From positions 335,589,527-335,653,526 of the forward strand of contig CM042693.1 of assembly GCA_023614405.1 (NCBI GenBank): 64,000 nt of DNA, in the 5' to 3' direction. This document shows, in pieces, positions 11,740-23,800 of the stretch (the stretch's first letter is position 1; each line of letters begins with the position of its first letter). Both the position numbers and the translations under genes were made by a program. The notes below the pieces were generated by a model, which saw nothing but the letters and a program-made list of their open reading frames with translations, was not told where the DNA came from and searched no databases. The stretch comes from Avena insularis. Its lineage: Eukaryota; Streptophyta; Magnoliopsida; Poales; Poaceae.

Positions 11740-12585
11740 TCACCTTGTGGAATGCAAAGTTTTGCTTCATGTAAGATTTTTTTGGTAACAAGACTTGATC
11801 AACCTTGTTAACAAAATGATTTTAATGAACAAAATAATGTTTCCACTGTGGTTATACTTGCTTTATTTTTCCTTTCTCCTTCCTAGTCTTTGCTTTAGCT
11901 TTGGTTTTGCTAGTTGTTTTGCTTGTTTGAGTTTCTTAGAGCTCCTGTAGTTTGGCTTTTGGTTTGCTTTTGTTTCTTCTGAAAAAACTGTTTCTGCGAG
12001 AAAATCAATTTTCATACCCTGGAAATTGGCCAAAAATAAAGTTTCCCGAAAAATCCCAAAAAATTCAAAATAAAATTTTCCTCAAAAAAAGGGGCAGAGT
12101 GGCACCTGAGATGACATAGGGGGCCACCCCAGGGCCCCACACCCTGGTAGGTGCGGCCTACTAGGAGGTGGTGCCTCGGGGGGGTCTGGCCCACCTAGGC
12201 CCCTCCAGGCTGCCTCCTCAAAGACACCTTCTTTCTCTCTCCCGAAAAACACCGGAAAACTTTCTCAAGCTCGAGTTCTTGCTGTTCTTGTTTGCGATTT
12301 TCGATCTCCTTGTTCAGCCCATCTCAAGTGCTGATTTTGGAGGTTTTGCTCCTTGGTATGTGCCTCCTCCACTTGTCCAATTAGATTTGTGATTGGTAGA
12401 TCGTATCTTGAGTATTTTTATGCTATAGGTGATAGGTTGTTTGAGGTTGCATGATTGTTCTTTGATTATAAACTTTGTTTTGATGCATGTGTAGTCCTCT
12501 AACAAGTTCCTATAGTAGTTGCTCATCATTTATCAACTTGGAAATCAGTTGGTTTGATGGTTGTCTAAAAATTTCAGCAAGGAAG

Positions 12586-13697
12586 ATGAGTGCTTATCCG
12601 CTGAACCAATATGATTTGATGATGCCTGAGCCAATGAAGGTTCATCGTGAGGAGGCAGTTTTTCCTTCCATATATCCATGCCAGGAATTTGTGAGAACTG
12701 CGGGGATCCTCCAAGATTTCCAAACTATGGTCACAAATGCAGGGTTGGAACACTTTGTTGAAGGTGAACCATTCCAATATGTTAAGCTAACCATGGCTTC
12801 TGTGCAGGACTTCCGTTCACTTGGTCTACATCTAATCCCATGGTCCATTACAAAATATATAATATACCTGTCGACCTGCCTTTTGCTGATTTCTGTGCAG
12901 CAATTAGAGTACCTCAGTGGGGATCTTGTGAGAAAATCAAGGAGAGGCCCAAGTCACTTATGGATTTATATGCTGAGATTTGCCAAGGTTTCGACTTCTC
13001 AAAGGAAAGTGGTAAAATTCGGAACATTCAGTTCCCGGCTATTAGATACTTTGCCTATTTCATTACCAAGTGTGTTCTAGCTAGAAAGATTGCTAGAAAG
13101 TTGTCTTCTTTTGATCTAGCTTTTATCGCAGCTGCTCTGAATAGGAGTAGATCCTATAGCCTGGGTGCTCTGATAGCTCACCGTCTCACCACCAACCGCG
13201 AGAAGGGTGGAATTTGTTGAGATCTCATTGCTTCTAGGTTGCTAGCTTTCCATGGTTTAGAGCCTCATTATTCAGATTATCAGTTCCCCATAGAGAGGCT
13301 TGATATTGAATCCATGATTCGGCATGGTTTTGTTTCCTTGGGGGCTAATGTGAGAAGTTTACCGTATGAATTACCTTTTGCCCAGCAAGGTCGGAGAAAG
13401 GGTAGGACTGAGAAAATAGTTTATTTGCATGCACCTTCTTTGTTTAATTTTGATAACAGGCAAGGATGGTCACTTACGGAGGAGGAGGTTGGCACATATG
13501 TGGCGGAGCTCTCCCAGCAAGAGGATAATGTTGAAGAGGATGCCGAAGACAATTCGGTTCAGCCCTCCAACTTGGGAGAGTCTTCATACCAGCAGCCCTC
13601 ATTTGATTGGGACGCGTCATCTTCTTCATCGCAGGTGCTTGACTATGATCATTCCTATGATGACCCAACAACATGGGGGTACTATCCGTGCTATTGA
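12586..13697 (+). pseudogene. Additional ORF of the plus-strand Gypsy element (Athila ORF1-like)
   Basis: The frame begins at ATGAGTGCTTATCCG (MSAYPLNQYDLM) and would encode about 370 residues. It is broken by a frameshift near 12830 and a TGA at 13218-13220, after which the same frame runs to 13697 with an acidic, Ser/Gln-rich tail. It sits where pol would normally be found. The general look (long non-enzymatic ORF next to Gag-protease, EICQGFDFSKE, RKLSSFDLAF) recalls the extra ORF of Athila-type Gypsy elements. That assignment is by resemblance only; no catalytic motif is visible. Confidence 0.5.
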
Positions 13698-13699
13698 GC

Positions 13700-15824
13700 C
13701 CCACTTAGGCCAAAAGCCTAATATTGTGGGGAGGTATACCGACGTCACACTCATATACATATCATGTTCGGTCGGTTCTTTGTATATCCATTGTTTCGCT
13801 TTCTTTTTGGTTTTTGTTGCTTCTTTCTAAAAACCCAAAAATACCAAAAATATTTTTGTTGTTTCTCTTGGTTTGTTTCTTTGCTTTGGTTTTCCTTAAA
13901 AGAAAAACCCAAAACAAAAATATTTGTTCTTCTTCTTTGGTTTTGTGAGTTCTTTGCAGGGTTCAGCCGTCCTCAGTGGATTTTGGTTTCATGTTAATTA
14001 TTCAAGTCACACAAGTGAAGGGCAATAATGAAGATTAAGACAACTCGAGGTGTGGTAAGAGGCTGGTAACGAACTCTATTTGTTTCATTTTTGTACATAT
14101 ACTCATCACTGTGAGCATGCTTAGCCTGTTTGTGTAAGGTGTATGTCATTATGGATGCTTAGTAGTTCTTGCTTGTCTATGACTAGCTCCATCTTGCTAA
14201 TGGTTTGTAGCATGTCATATGAATGTTTGCTTGCATTGTTTTATTCATACTTTGGTATGATATTGTGGTATCCTCCTCTGAATGTTCATGTGAATCGACT
14301 TGGCACATGCTCACGCATGCATATTACTAATCAGTAGTCAGTAAGCCTCGATGATTTATTTTGCCTCAGAGTCCTTGTATCACTTTCATGCCATAATTAG
14401 TCATGTTTTGTTGCAAGCATGATTTTGACAGCTATTGCTCTCTCGTTTGTCGCTCCCTCTCTTTTTCTAGCCTTCACTTCACTGAGTACGTGCTCTACCC
14501 GTGCTTCCAAATTCCCAAAACCAATATTGCCAGATGTGTCCACCATACCTACCTATTAGCATCATTTGCTATTTCAGTGCATATTCCATATGCCGTGTTT
14601 TCTTCCAAAATAAAATGTTTGTCTATTTTGAGAAAGTTAGTTAGTAAAGCTCTCATGAACTTGATGGCACACTTTATTCCTTGCGCTTAATAATCCTGAA
14701 CCATTGTGACTAGTCCATGAAAGTTATATGCTTGCTAATTATATACTGGGAGTCAGCAGAACCGTGCTGTCACGAGGAACGCTTTCAACACTTTTTGGAT
14801 ATCTCATCCAGTTGATTCCTTGCTCTTTTGTTTGCGGATGTCGACGATGTGAAATAAAGGGGAAGTTGTTAGTTCATGGAGTTTATACAATGTGTTAGAG
14901 AAACGCCTGGGCCACTAGCCTAAGCCATGCTTAATCATGGTGGAAACTTGCAGCATCACCATAATGAGCATCTATGAAGCGTCCTTGATAAAAAGCTATG
15001 CATATGGTAAATAAAAATATTGCTGAGATGCTCATTGTCTGCTTGCCTTGTCATTTTGGTTATGGGAAAGATCCTGTACCATGTGCAAGGGGTACCCCAT
15101 TGGCGGTTCTCGATGATATGCATGTATTTACAATGACAAGAACTTTTAGGTGACCAAAGTTGAGTAGCATGCGGAGCGACCCTCGTACTCAAGGGACTTG
15201 GGATTTTCAGTCTATGGTTTGTCAAGCATATGATTCAGAGTGGACCTCACTTTCACCTTAACCACATGAAGATGCTTATGATAGGGGCAATGAGAGCTCA
15301 AAGCTAATGAGTACCTTCCTTTCAGCATTGGGAAGCCTTTCAAACCTTCACAAAAACTATTTTCACAACTTTGTTGAGTCACACTTATTCTATGAGCACC
15401 TTCTTGAGAGCATAGTTGTCATTCTTGTGTTTGTTCCAAAACTTGGTTAATTATGTCATGACTTTGATGCTTGTATCTCTGATATCTTTACTTATAGTAT
15501 TCATGTGAACTTCAGAGGTGCATTGGCATTTATATTGAGCTCTTCAAACAAAGGCAAACGAGATACCACTCTATCGTACCTTATTATGAGCATTGCAATG
15601 TTGCTTATGTTTATGTTTCATGCTACTTATTATTCTTGAGTTGGTTTATCTTCATAGCTTGCAATGACTATTGAGTAGACTTAGTTGCATACTTCTTATT
15701 ATGAATTCTCTAAGCATCTACTCCTGTGCTGAGAATATTTACATCATATGAAGCAAAGTGTTTGTGAAAGTTCTTTTATCGCACTCAGTTTTCAACTAAA
15801 TTGCTTGAGGATAAGCAATAAGCT
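13700..15824 (+). other. Non-coding 3' internal region of the plus-strand Gypsy element
   Basis: No substantial frame is present. The segment from about 14750 to 15837 matches, in reverse complement, the 3' non-coding region of the minus-strand Gypsy element (20320 to about 21560). An example is the shared TTGCCTTGTCATTTTGGTTA near 15045, found inverted near 21130. Confidence 0.65.
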
Positions 15825-15837
15825 AAGCTGGGGGAGT
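15825..15837 (+). promoter_or_regulatory. Polypurine tract of the plus-strand Gypsy element
   Basis: AAGCTGGGGGAGT lies directly before the 3' LTR start TGATACG, the expected position for plus-strand DNA priming. Confidence 0.8.
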
Positions 15838-17207
15838 TGATACGTCCAAAACGTATCTACTTTCTCGAACACTTTGCTATTGTTTTTTCTCTAAACTTGT
15901 GTGATTTGGATACAACTAACACGGACTAACGCTATTTTCAGCAGAATTACCTTGGTGTCTTGTTTTTGTGTAGAAAATGAAATATCAGGAAAAATCCCGG
16001 AAAATATGCCAAAAAATATATTTCACCAGAAGATCCACGGAGCCAGAAGAAGAGACGGAGGAGTCTGGGGCTCAGACCCACCCTGCGCAGCCCATCGACC
16101 AAGACTGGTGGGGGTGTGGCCACCCCAGGCATCTCCTCGACCTCCCTCTGCGCCTATAAGTTGCCTTTCGACCTAAAAACCGAGGGGGGGTCGATAGTTT
16201 TCCATAAAGAGTTCCGCTCCTCCGCCGCTACCAGAAACCAAGATTCGGATCCAGAAACTCCGTTCTGGCATCCTGTCATGACGGGGAATTTGGAGAGGAT
16301 CATTACCATCGTCATCACCAACACATCTCCATAAATCACCGATGTTTCCCTCATCCATGAGTGAGTAATCCCCCGCTGTAGGCTTGGGGATGGTAGGGAT
16401 TGGATGAGTTCTATCATGTAATCGAATAAGATCTGTTAGGGCATAGTGCCTAGTATCTCTATTAGTGCTATTTAACTTTGTTGCAACTTGTTGTGCTTAA
16501 TGCTTGTCACTAGGGCCCGAGTGCCATGATCTCAGATCTGAACTTATTATTGAATCATTATGATAGTATTGTTTGTTATCTTATCTGCAAGTTGTGTACA
16601 CATATCATTGTCCGGATCCAAAGGCCTCAAAGTGACAATAATTGGGACAACCGGAAGGGATGGCTGTGGTGTGAGGATCACATGTGTTCACGGAGTGTTA
16701 ATGCTTTGCTCCGGTGCTCTATTAAAAGGAGCACCTTAATTGCCAGTAGTTCCCTAGAGGCCCCGCTGCCACGGGATGGGTGGACAGAAGATGTTGTGCA
16801 AGTTCTCATTGCGAGCATGTATGACTATATTTGGAGCACATGCATAGGATTGTTTAGTACTTGGATGCTTGTTATTATTCATCTACAATGCCCTAGATCT
16901 TGAAGTTACATGTTTAGACTCGTCCATGCAACGCCCGTCATCCATCCCTATGCCTACCGCACTCGAATCCTACTGTTATCGTTACTGTTACTATTGCTCC
17001 TGTTTCACTGTTGTTGTTACTGTTGCTATTGCTTTGCTGTTGCTACTGATAAACTTCTGTGAGCAAGAACTATTTCTAGGTGCAGCTGAACTGACAACTC
17101 AGTTGTTAAGGCTTGCAAGTATTCTTTGGCTTCCCTTGTGTCGAATCAATAATTGGGTAATACTACCCGTGAAGACTGTTGCGATCCCCTATACTTGTGG
17201 GTCATCA
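15838..17207 (+). repeat. 3' LTR of the plus-strand Gypsy element
   Basis: Starts TGATACGTCC, ends GGGTCATCA, and is followed by the target duplication GAACC. Confidence 0.92.
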
Positions 17208-17516
17208 GAACCCTAGATGGTTGTGTGGTTGGATTGTTGACCTTTTGTGGTCTTGTAGCCTTTTGTGGCGTTGTTGGCCTTTTGTGGAATTGTAGCCTTT
17301 TATGGCTTTGTTGTTGGGAGCCTCCAATTGAGTTGTGGAGTTAGCCCCAATCTTGTACGGGTTCGCTGATCGCCCTCAAGCGTCCCATAGTGGAGCGAGT
17401 GCCCGCCTTTTGTGGTGCGCACTCTAGAGAATAGGGTGAGCCTTTTGTGGCGTCGGTGAGTTGCGTGCTTCCGCATCCGTGGTGAGGCCTTGTGTGGCGT
17501 TGGGTGAGCATCAAGC

Positions 17517-19433
17517 TGTTAGAGATATGCCCTAGAGGCAATAATAAATGTAGTTATTATTATATCTTTGTGTTTATGATAAATGTTTACATTCATGCTA
17601 TAACAGTATTAACAAGGAAACATTAATACTTGTGTAATTTGTAAACTAAATTGGAGTCCCTAGTAAAGCCTCTTTATAATACTAGCTTGTTGGTTAATAA
17701 ATGATTGTGGTTTCCCTATCATGAACATTGAGATGTTATTAACAACAAGATCATATCGTTAGGAGAATGATATGATGGACATACTCCTATAGATAAGCGT
17801 AGCATAAAGATCAAGTCATTTTAATAGTTCAATTGCTATATGCTTTCTGATACATAGTAACCTAATTCCTTCGACCATGAGATCATGCATATCACCATCA
17901 CTAGAAGGATGCTTTGATGACATCAAACACCACACCGTAACTGGGTGGTTATAAAGGTGGCATTGAGTGTTCGGAAAGTATTGGTTGAGACACATGGATC
18001 AAGAGTGGGATTTGTCCATCCATATGACGGATAGATATACTTTGGGCCCTCTCGGTGGAATGTCATCCAATTGGCTTGCAAGCATGTGACTGGCTCACAA
18101 GGGATCACATATCACGGGAACAAGAAAAGAGTACTTATCAGTAACGAGGTTGAACTAGGTATGCAGAGATACCGACGATCAAAACCTCGGATAAGTAAAT
18201 TATCATGAGACAAAGGGAAATTGGTATCGTATGTAAGTGGTTCATTCGATCGCAAAGTAATCGTAGAAATATGTGGGAACCATATGAATTTCCACATTCC
18301 TCTATTGGTTATTGTTCGAAGAAGTATCTCGATCATGTCCGCATAATTCACGAACCGTAGGGAGACACACTTAAGGATTCGATGTTGTTGAGTAGTTATG
18401 GAATGATGAGTAAGAGACCGAATGTTGTTCAGAGTCTCGGATGGGATTCGGGATATCACGAGGAGATCCGGAATGGTCCGTAGAATAAGATTCAAATAAG
18501 GAAAGTCCTGTTTCGGGGTTGGAGAATGGTTCCGGTGTTTTCATCGGGAATGTTATAGAAGGTTCCGGAAGGTCTGGCACTCCAGAGGGGAAGGGTACAT
18601 GAATGTGTCATAACAAGTTGGAATGGTTGCATCATGTACTGGGTGTCATCGCTGAGCAAAATAAAGGGATAAATCAAATCCTAGTTTGAAAAGTCAAACG
18701 TCAATTTGAAAAGTCAAACGGCAAGTTTGCTTGGTGGAGGGAGAGTAGGAAACCTACTTGGGGAGGAGTTCCTCTCCTCCACACGCCTTGAGGCCGAGTT
18801 GGGGAGGACTCCCTCCCTTGCGCCTCCCTCCACCTATAAAAGGAGGGGCAGGGCTGCCCCTCCAAAGACACAACTCCACCACCCAAAACCCTAGCCCTAG
18901 CCGCCGGCCCTCCTGCAGCCGCCGCCGCCCTAGGGCAAACCCTAGCCGCCGACTTGGGGCTTTCCCCAAGCCCTAGCCACCGGTGTAGCCCTCTCTCCTT
19001 GGTGTGTCTAAACCCTAGATCACCGAGGCCTCTCTCATAGTCCACCATACTCGCTCCGGCTTAAGGAGAAGCCCTACGAGATCTCCCCTCTACTTCCGGT
19101 ACCACGCCGTCGTGCTGCCGGAATCTCGAGGAGAGTGCTACAACCGCCACTGCCTGCTGGAACAAGAGAGAGGAAGGTCTTCATCGAGTACCGAATGTGT
19201 GACCGACTGCGGAAGCGCTGCCGGAACGCAGCGCCGGAAGGATCGTTTACACGATCTTGAGATCGGCAAGAGTACGACTACATCACCCACGAGAATCCGC
19301 TCTCGTTAAACACTTTGGAATCTTCGAGGGTGAGTTATTCCATCGACTCGTTGCTACAATCTAGTAGATAGATCTTGGCTTGTTTGTTTGTATGCGGTAG
19401 AAATTTTTGTTTTCCATGCTACGAACCCCTACA
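17517..19433 (+). mobile_element. Angela/BARE/WIS-type Copia solo LTR
   Basis: Starts TGTTAGAGATATGCCCTAGA and ends GCTACGAACCCCTACA, the recognised ends of this Triticeae Copia family. A perfect duplication CAAGC lies at 17512-17516 and 19434-19438. The length is 1917 bp and there is no internal domain, so it is a solo LTR left by recombination between two LTRs. It is inserted in the Sirevirus-type LTR about 300 bp from the Gypsy element. Confidence 0.92.
18835..18841 (+). promoter_or_regulatory. TATA box of the Angela-type LTR
   Basis: TATAAAA in the context CACCTATAAAAGGAGGGG. BARE/Angela LTRs carry their promoter in this part of the LTR, so it is the likely core promoter, reading rightward. 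Confidence 0.6.
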
Positions 19434-19825
19434 CAAGCCACCACGCCTCGAGGTGAGACATTTGTGGCGTTCGGAGAGCATTGCGCCATCGCACCTCTCC
19501 AACGGAGACGTATCTTATTTGGAAGTGAACTTCGGGAAACAAATCTTCGTCTCCACATCCATCGGTTATCTCTCAACCGAGCTCTTCACTTATGCACTTT
19601 ATATTGTGATAGCCATCGTGCTTGAAGTATTTATAACTTGCTATCACCTTGTTGCTTGTATTGCTTAGCATAGGTTGTTGGTGTGCTTAGGTGAACCTAG
19701 TGGCTAGGTTTTGTGCTCAATAAATTAAATGTTAGTTTTATTCCGCATTTACTTGAGCCTAAACCGTAATAATTTTAAAAGTCTATTCACCCCCCTCTAG
19801 GCGACGTCCATTGCCTTTCATCCGG

Positions 19826-20319
19826 GAAGGAATTCCCCCGGCAGAAATCTGTCTACTAGAGAGATCTTTCTCTCTCGGTGTTTTCCGCCCCCAGAGGCGG
19901 CGGAAATCTATCTATGGTCGCTCCCCTGGCCTTAGGGTTTTGTAGGGAAGATATAGGCGAAGGGCAGAGTCGGGAGCCGGGCAGGTGGGCCACACCTGCC
20001 CTAGGTGCGGCCCAGGGTGGACCCGCGCCTAGGGGGTGTGGTCCCCCTATGGCCCCTCTTCGCTCCTCCTTCTAGCTTCCTCATTTTTCTGGAGAAATAA
20101 TATTTTCCCATATTTTTCTGGTATTTTTCTGATCTTCGCGAAATTGCACCGAAACGCCTTCTTTTCCATCAGAATCCAGACTCCGGCAGTCCATCCTCCA
20201 AGAATCATCCAACATGCATAAACACATGAAAAACCATAATTAATACCTCATAATAAGACATATATCAATGAATAGAGGTAAATTATGATATAGAATGCTG
20301 ATGCAAATTGGGCGTATCA
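19826..20319 (-). repeat. 3' LTR of the minus-strand Gypsy element, proximal part
   Basis: This continues the LTR interrupted at 5600 and aligns with about 26696-27192. It ends GGGCGTATCA. Confidence 0.9.
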
Positions 20320-20338
20320 ACTCCCCTAAGCTTAGACC
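20320..20338 (-). promoter_or_regulatory. Polypurine tract of the minus-strand Gypsy element
   Basis: Plus-strand ACTCCCCTAAGCTTAGACC is the complement of a purine-rich tract ending AGGGGAGT directly against the LTR. Confidence 0.8.
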
Positions 20339-22275
20339 TTCGCTTGTCCCCAAGCGAAAACTGAGCTCAGTAAACATGTCCACAGGTTTATGGAGTGAAG
20401 TGTCGATAAAAGAATATGAACAAGAAGCATCACACTTACCATTGCACAACTCATAGAAGAAAACAACTCACCATTATATAACTTAGCTTGCAACCAAGTA
20501 CACCAGTCACAATAGAGATGCATAAAGATAAATCATAATTGGAATTGGCAAACTTGTTCTTGGTCAGAGAACACCTGGCAAACAGTTTAACAAAAAGATT
20601 TTTGTAGAAGTTTTCAAACAAGAGCACTCTTTGCTCAAAAAGGTTTTTCAATGAAGGCTTTCAAAGTAATACTCAATAGATAAGAGTTTTGTGCAAACAA
20701 GGAAGATAAAGAGCATGATTGAATAAATCACCATATGAATGCTTGAAACACAACAACTCAAATGCTTGCTGGAGAAAGAGAGGAAGTAGGTTTACTGACT
20801 CAACTTGGAAGTGGGAGAAAGGTCCCTTTATAGAGGGAAGCAGGGATTACAAATCAAAAGAGCTTCCAAAAGATTATGGTACTTAATAACTTTGAGCCCT
20901 CATTGCCCCTATCATAGGCATCTTGAGATGATTAAGGTTAAAGTGCACAAAGATGGAGTATATGCTTGACGAAATATAAGTTGGCAATCTCATGTCCCTT
21001 GAATATGAGGGCCACTCCTCATGCTACTCAACTTCAGTTACAGGTAAGTTCTTGTCATTGTAAGTACATACGTATCATAGAGAACCGCCAACGGGGTACC
21101 GCTTTCACATGGTACAGGAACTTTCCCATAACCAAAATGACAAGGCAAGCAGACAATGAGCATTTAAGCGATCTTTTTATTTACTATGTGCATAGCTTTT
21201 TATCGAGGATGCTTCATAGATAGCTCACTATGGTGATGCTGCAAGTTTCCACCATGATTAGGCATGGCTTAGGCTAGCGGCCCAGGCGTTTCTCTAACAC
21301 AAAATACAGACTCCATGGACTTACAAGTTCCCTCTTTATTTCACACCGTTGACATCCATAGACAAAAGAGCACGATATCAATTGTGTACGAAGTACAACT
21401 GCAATGTTGAAAACGTTCCCCGTGACAGCACAGTTCTGCTAATTCCAACGTATAGGTGCAAGCATATACAACTTCGATGGCACAATGGTTCAAGTCTATT
21501 AGGGGCAAGAAATAAAGTGTGCCGTCAAGTTCGTGAGAGCTTTACTAACTAGTTTTCACATAACAAAATACTTTTTAATTTGAAAGATAGATGAAGCTTG
21601 AGAATTTGCTTGGAATAGCAAAAGCTACTAGGTATATATGGTGGACACAAATGGCACAGGTTTTGGTTCAAAGGGATTTGGAAACATGAGAAGTATGCCT
21701 TCTCAAAACAGGTTTTTGGCTAGCAAGGTTGGGTAGAAAGCAAGAGAGTTGAAAGAAACAAGCAAACATACAAGTAATAAATCCAAACATGCAATCTTCC
21801 TTGAAGACACAAAAGAATCTTAAATAAAGAATACTAAGCTTATGAGCCAACAAGAAAGAAAACAAATGATACAAAATACCCGTAAGCTTTTTCTCTTTTT
21901 CTCTTTCAAAGTAATGCTACTGACCAGAACTCGGTTTGCCAAAACCAATTTAGATCCACTTGGTGATCCCAAAGTGATGCCAATACTGATCAACAAGATC
22001 CATCATATAATAGAGATTGCAAACTAAAATAAGAAGTGCAAAAAGTAAAAGATGAGACTTCTCATTAATATTCAATAAAGGCACTCCCACCAAGGGATAC
22101 ATAGATAATCAACTAAAGGAGATATACTTCCACATGCAAACCAAACTATAAGATAACCTCTCTACCACAGATATGAATCCACTAAAAAGGTAAAAGATAA
22201 AAGATAATGGTGGTGATACCGCGGCACTCCCCCAAGATTGGAACAAGCCAAGGGGATGCCAAACCTGATGATGAA

Positions 22276-22728
22276 TTAATCCTTTGGTGGTGGTGGTGTT
22301 ATCTTGATAAGCTCTTCAATAAGTTTCTTAAAATCCTCCATATCGAAGGTCAGAGTACGAATCAACTCTGAATTATGCTCAATGCAGCTCATGATTAATT
22401 TGAACCGAGGATCCCAGTCCTTGTTATTCTTTCTCCACTCTTCCTTTTTAGAGTGTTTCTTCCCTGCATGGTTAGGACGAGTGGTATGAGGAGGAAGTGT
22501 TCGTGGAGCAAGGATATGACGTGGAGGTTTCCCTCCTGTAGACATCCGTGTTGTCCTCTTAAGCTTGATAGGGGTTTCCACCACTCCAATGCTTGCGACG
22601 GTAGCGCGAGCGTCGGGATGCTTGTCCTCCTCCATGTCAGCTTCATACCCTACCAAAATATCCTCCTCCTTGGGGACATGAGGTTCTTCTTCCTCGGGCT
22701 TCTTGCCTTTATCGTTGGCGGAGACCAT
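22276..22728 (-). CDS. Small acidic/basic ORF of the minus-strand Gypsy element
   Basis: A 150-codon frame starts at ATG (22728, MVSANDKGKKPEEEEPH). It has an acidic N-terminal third, a basic middle (GKKHSKKEEWRKNN) and a C-terminal part that could form a short helix (FDMEDFKKLIEELIKI). No catalytic motif or known domain is recognised. It lies between the protease frame and the 3' non-coding region, where pol is absent. It may be an element-specific accessory protein or a chance survivor. Confidence 0.4.
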   Translation of the reverse strand: MVSANDKGKKPEEEEPHVPKEEDILVGYEADMEEDKHPDARATVASIGVVETPIKLKRTTRMSTGGKPPRHILAPRTLPPHTTRPNHAGKKHSKKEEWRKNNKDWDPRFKLIMSCIEHNSELIRTLTFDMEDFKKLIEELIKITPPPPKD

Positions 22729-22799
22729 GGTGCTCTAAACTTGAGAAGATTTCCTGACAGAAACAGATCGAAACGAAAACACGACGAGAACACGATGCA

Positions 22800-23800
22800 C
22801 GAACCTTGGGGGATCCGAGGGGGTTATATATTATGAAGTTTCAAGGCATAAGGAAGGTACTGACACAGAAACGAGGCAGAGACGGAGTTCGAGGGTGGCA
22901 CACTCCCCTCAGGCGTGGCCAGGCTGGGCCCGCGCCAGGGGTGGGTTTGTCCACCCCGGACTCCGATTCCTCCTCTGTTCCGTCTCGTAGTATTCCTTAT
23001 GTATTAAAAACATCAAAAATATAAAAAGATTGGAGTTTCACGAACCTTCTATTTTCACCACTTTTACCTATTCAAAGACGAACTCTGTAGATTCCTTTTC
23101 TTCTTCTCCTGAAAATTTCCTTCATACAAAACCCTTGCACAAACTCAATGACAACATTATTGTAAGCAAAAACAATAAACCTTTAGGTACACACTTCAAC
23201 TGAAAACCCATCAAAACAAAGCTTCTGTAAGAGGCAAATGCAAATGATGGCAGAAATCTGTCAAAACAGACCAGCAGGTAAAGATTGATTTTTTCGAAAA
23301 CCTTCTGTTGCTCAAATAAAAAAGTACAGAACTAATGAAAGTTGGGTAACAACTTGGAGAACAAGCTCAAAAAATGCATTTCCATTCGAAGTACTGAGCT
23401 TCCTCACAAATTTTTACAATGCAACACAAAAATCTATCCCAGGATAGCCACTTTTCACAACTCCTCCACTTCTCAAAAGTAGTTGAACTTGACTAAAAAA
23501 TCAAAACAAAAAGGATAAAGAGCAGTTATTACTGAGGTAATAACTTTCAAGACTCAACAAAACTCTTGGGTTATCTCCCAACAAGTACTTTTCTTTAATG
23601 CCTTTAAGTTAGGCTTGAAACTTCCAAAGATGCTCACATAGGATATAAATATTTGAAGTGAAAGAGAGCATCAAGAAGCAAATAACCAACACACTTGAGT
23701 CTAACCCACTTCCTATGCATGGGGGTATCATGAGAAAATGAATTGTTGAAACAAAAATCCACTAGCATAGGAAGACAAAATAGATGCAACTTCAAAGCTT
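22800..23800. other. Internal Gypsy spacer without a gene
   Basis: Between the small ORF and the Gag-protease frame of the minus-strand element there is about 1 kb of A/T-rich DNA in which no coding frame, tRNA or enzyme motif can be seen. Reverse transcriptase motifs such as YxDD are absent. Confidence 0.6.

Larger units (their letters stand above)
7590..17207 (+). mobile_element. Complete but pol-less Gypsy LTR retrotransposon, plus strand
   Basis: LTRs of 1382 bp (7590-8971) and 1370 bp (15838-17207) both start TGATACGTCCAAAACG. The right LTR ends GTGGGTCATCA. The perfect duplication GAACC lies at 7585-7589 and 17208-17212. A tRNA-Asp-type primer site follows the left LTR and a purine tract precedes the right one. 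The internal part has Gag-protease remains and a second frame, but no reverse transcriptase or integrase. It is inserted in the Sirevirus-type LTR. The two LTRs remain very similar, with small indels and substitutions. The TE family name is left open. Confidence 0.93.
5601..19820 (+). mobile_element. Sirevirus-type Copia solo LTR, split by two insertions
   Basis: It begins TGAAAGGGAACG and ends GTCCATTGCCTTTCA, giving inverted ends TGAAAGG/CCTTTCA, with a perfect duplication TCCGG (5596-5600 and 19821-19825). After removing the Gypsy element (7590-17207) and the Angela-type LTR (17517-19433) it is about 2.67 kb with no internal domain, so it is a solo LTR. The end signature (ATTCACCCCCCTCTAGGCGA then CTTTCA) is typical of Sirevirus-group Copia LTRs such as Opie/Ji, and the Triticeae family Maximus is the likely match. 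The 6.7-7.15 kb part is full of short GGAAGTTCCGG palindromes. The group call is well supported; the family name is inference. Confidence 0.85.
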
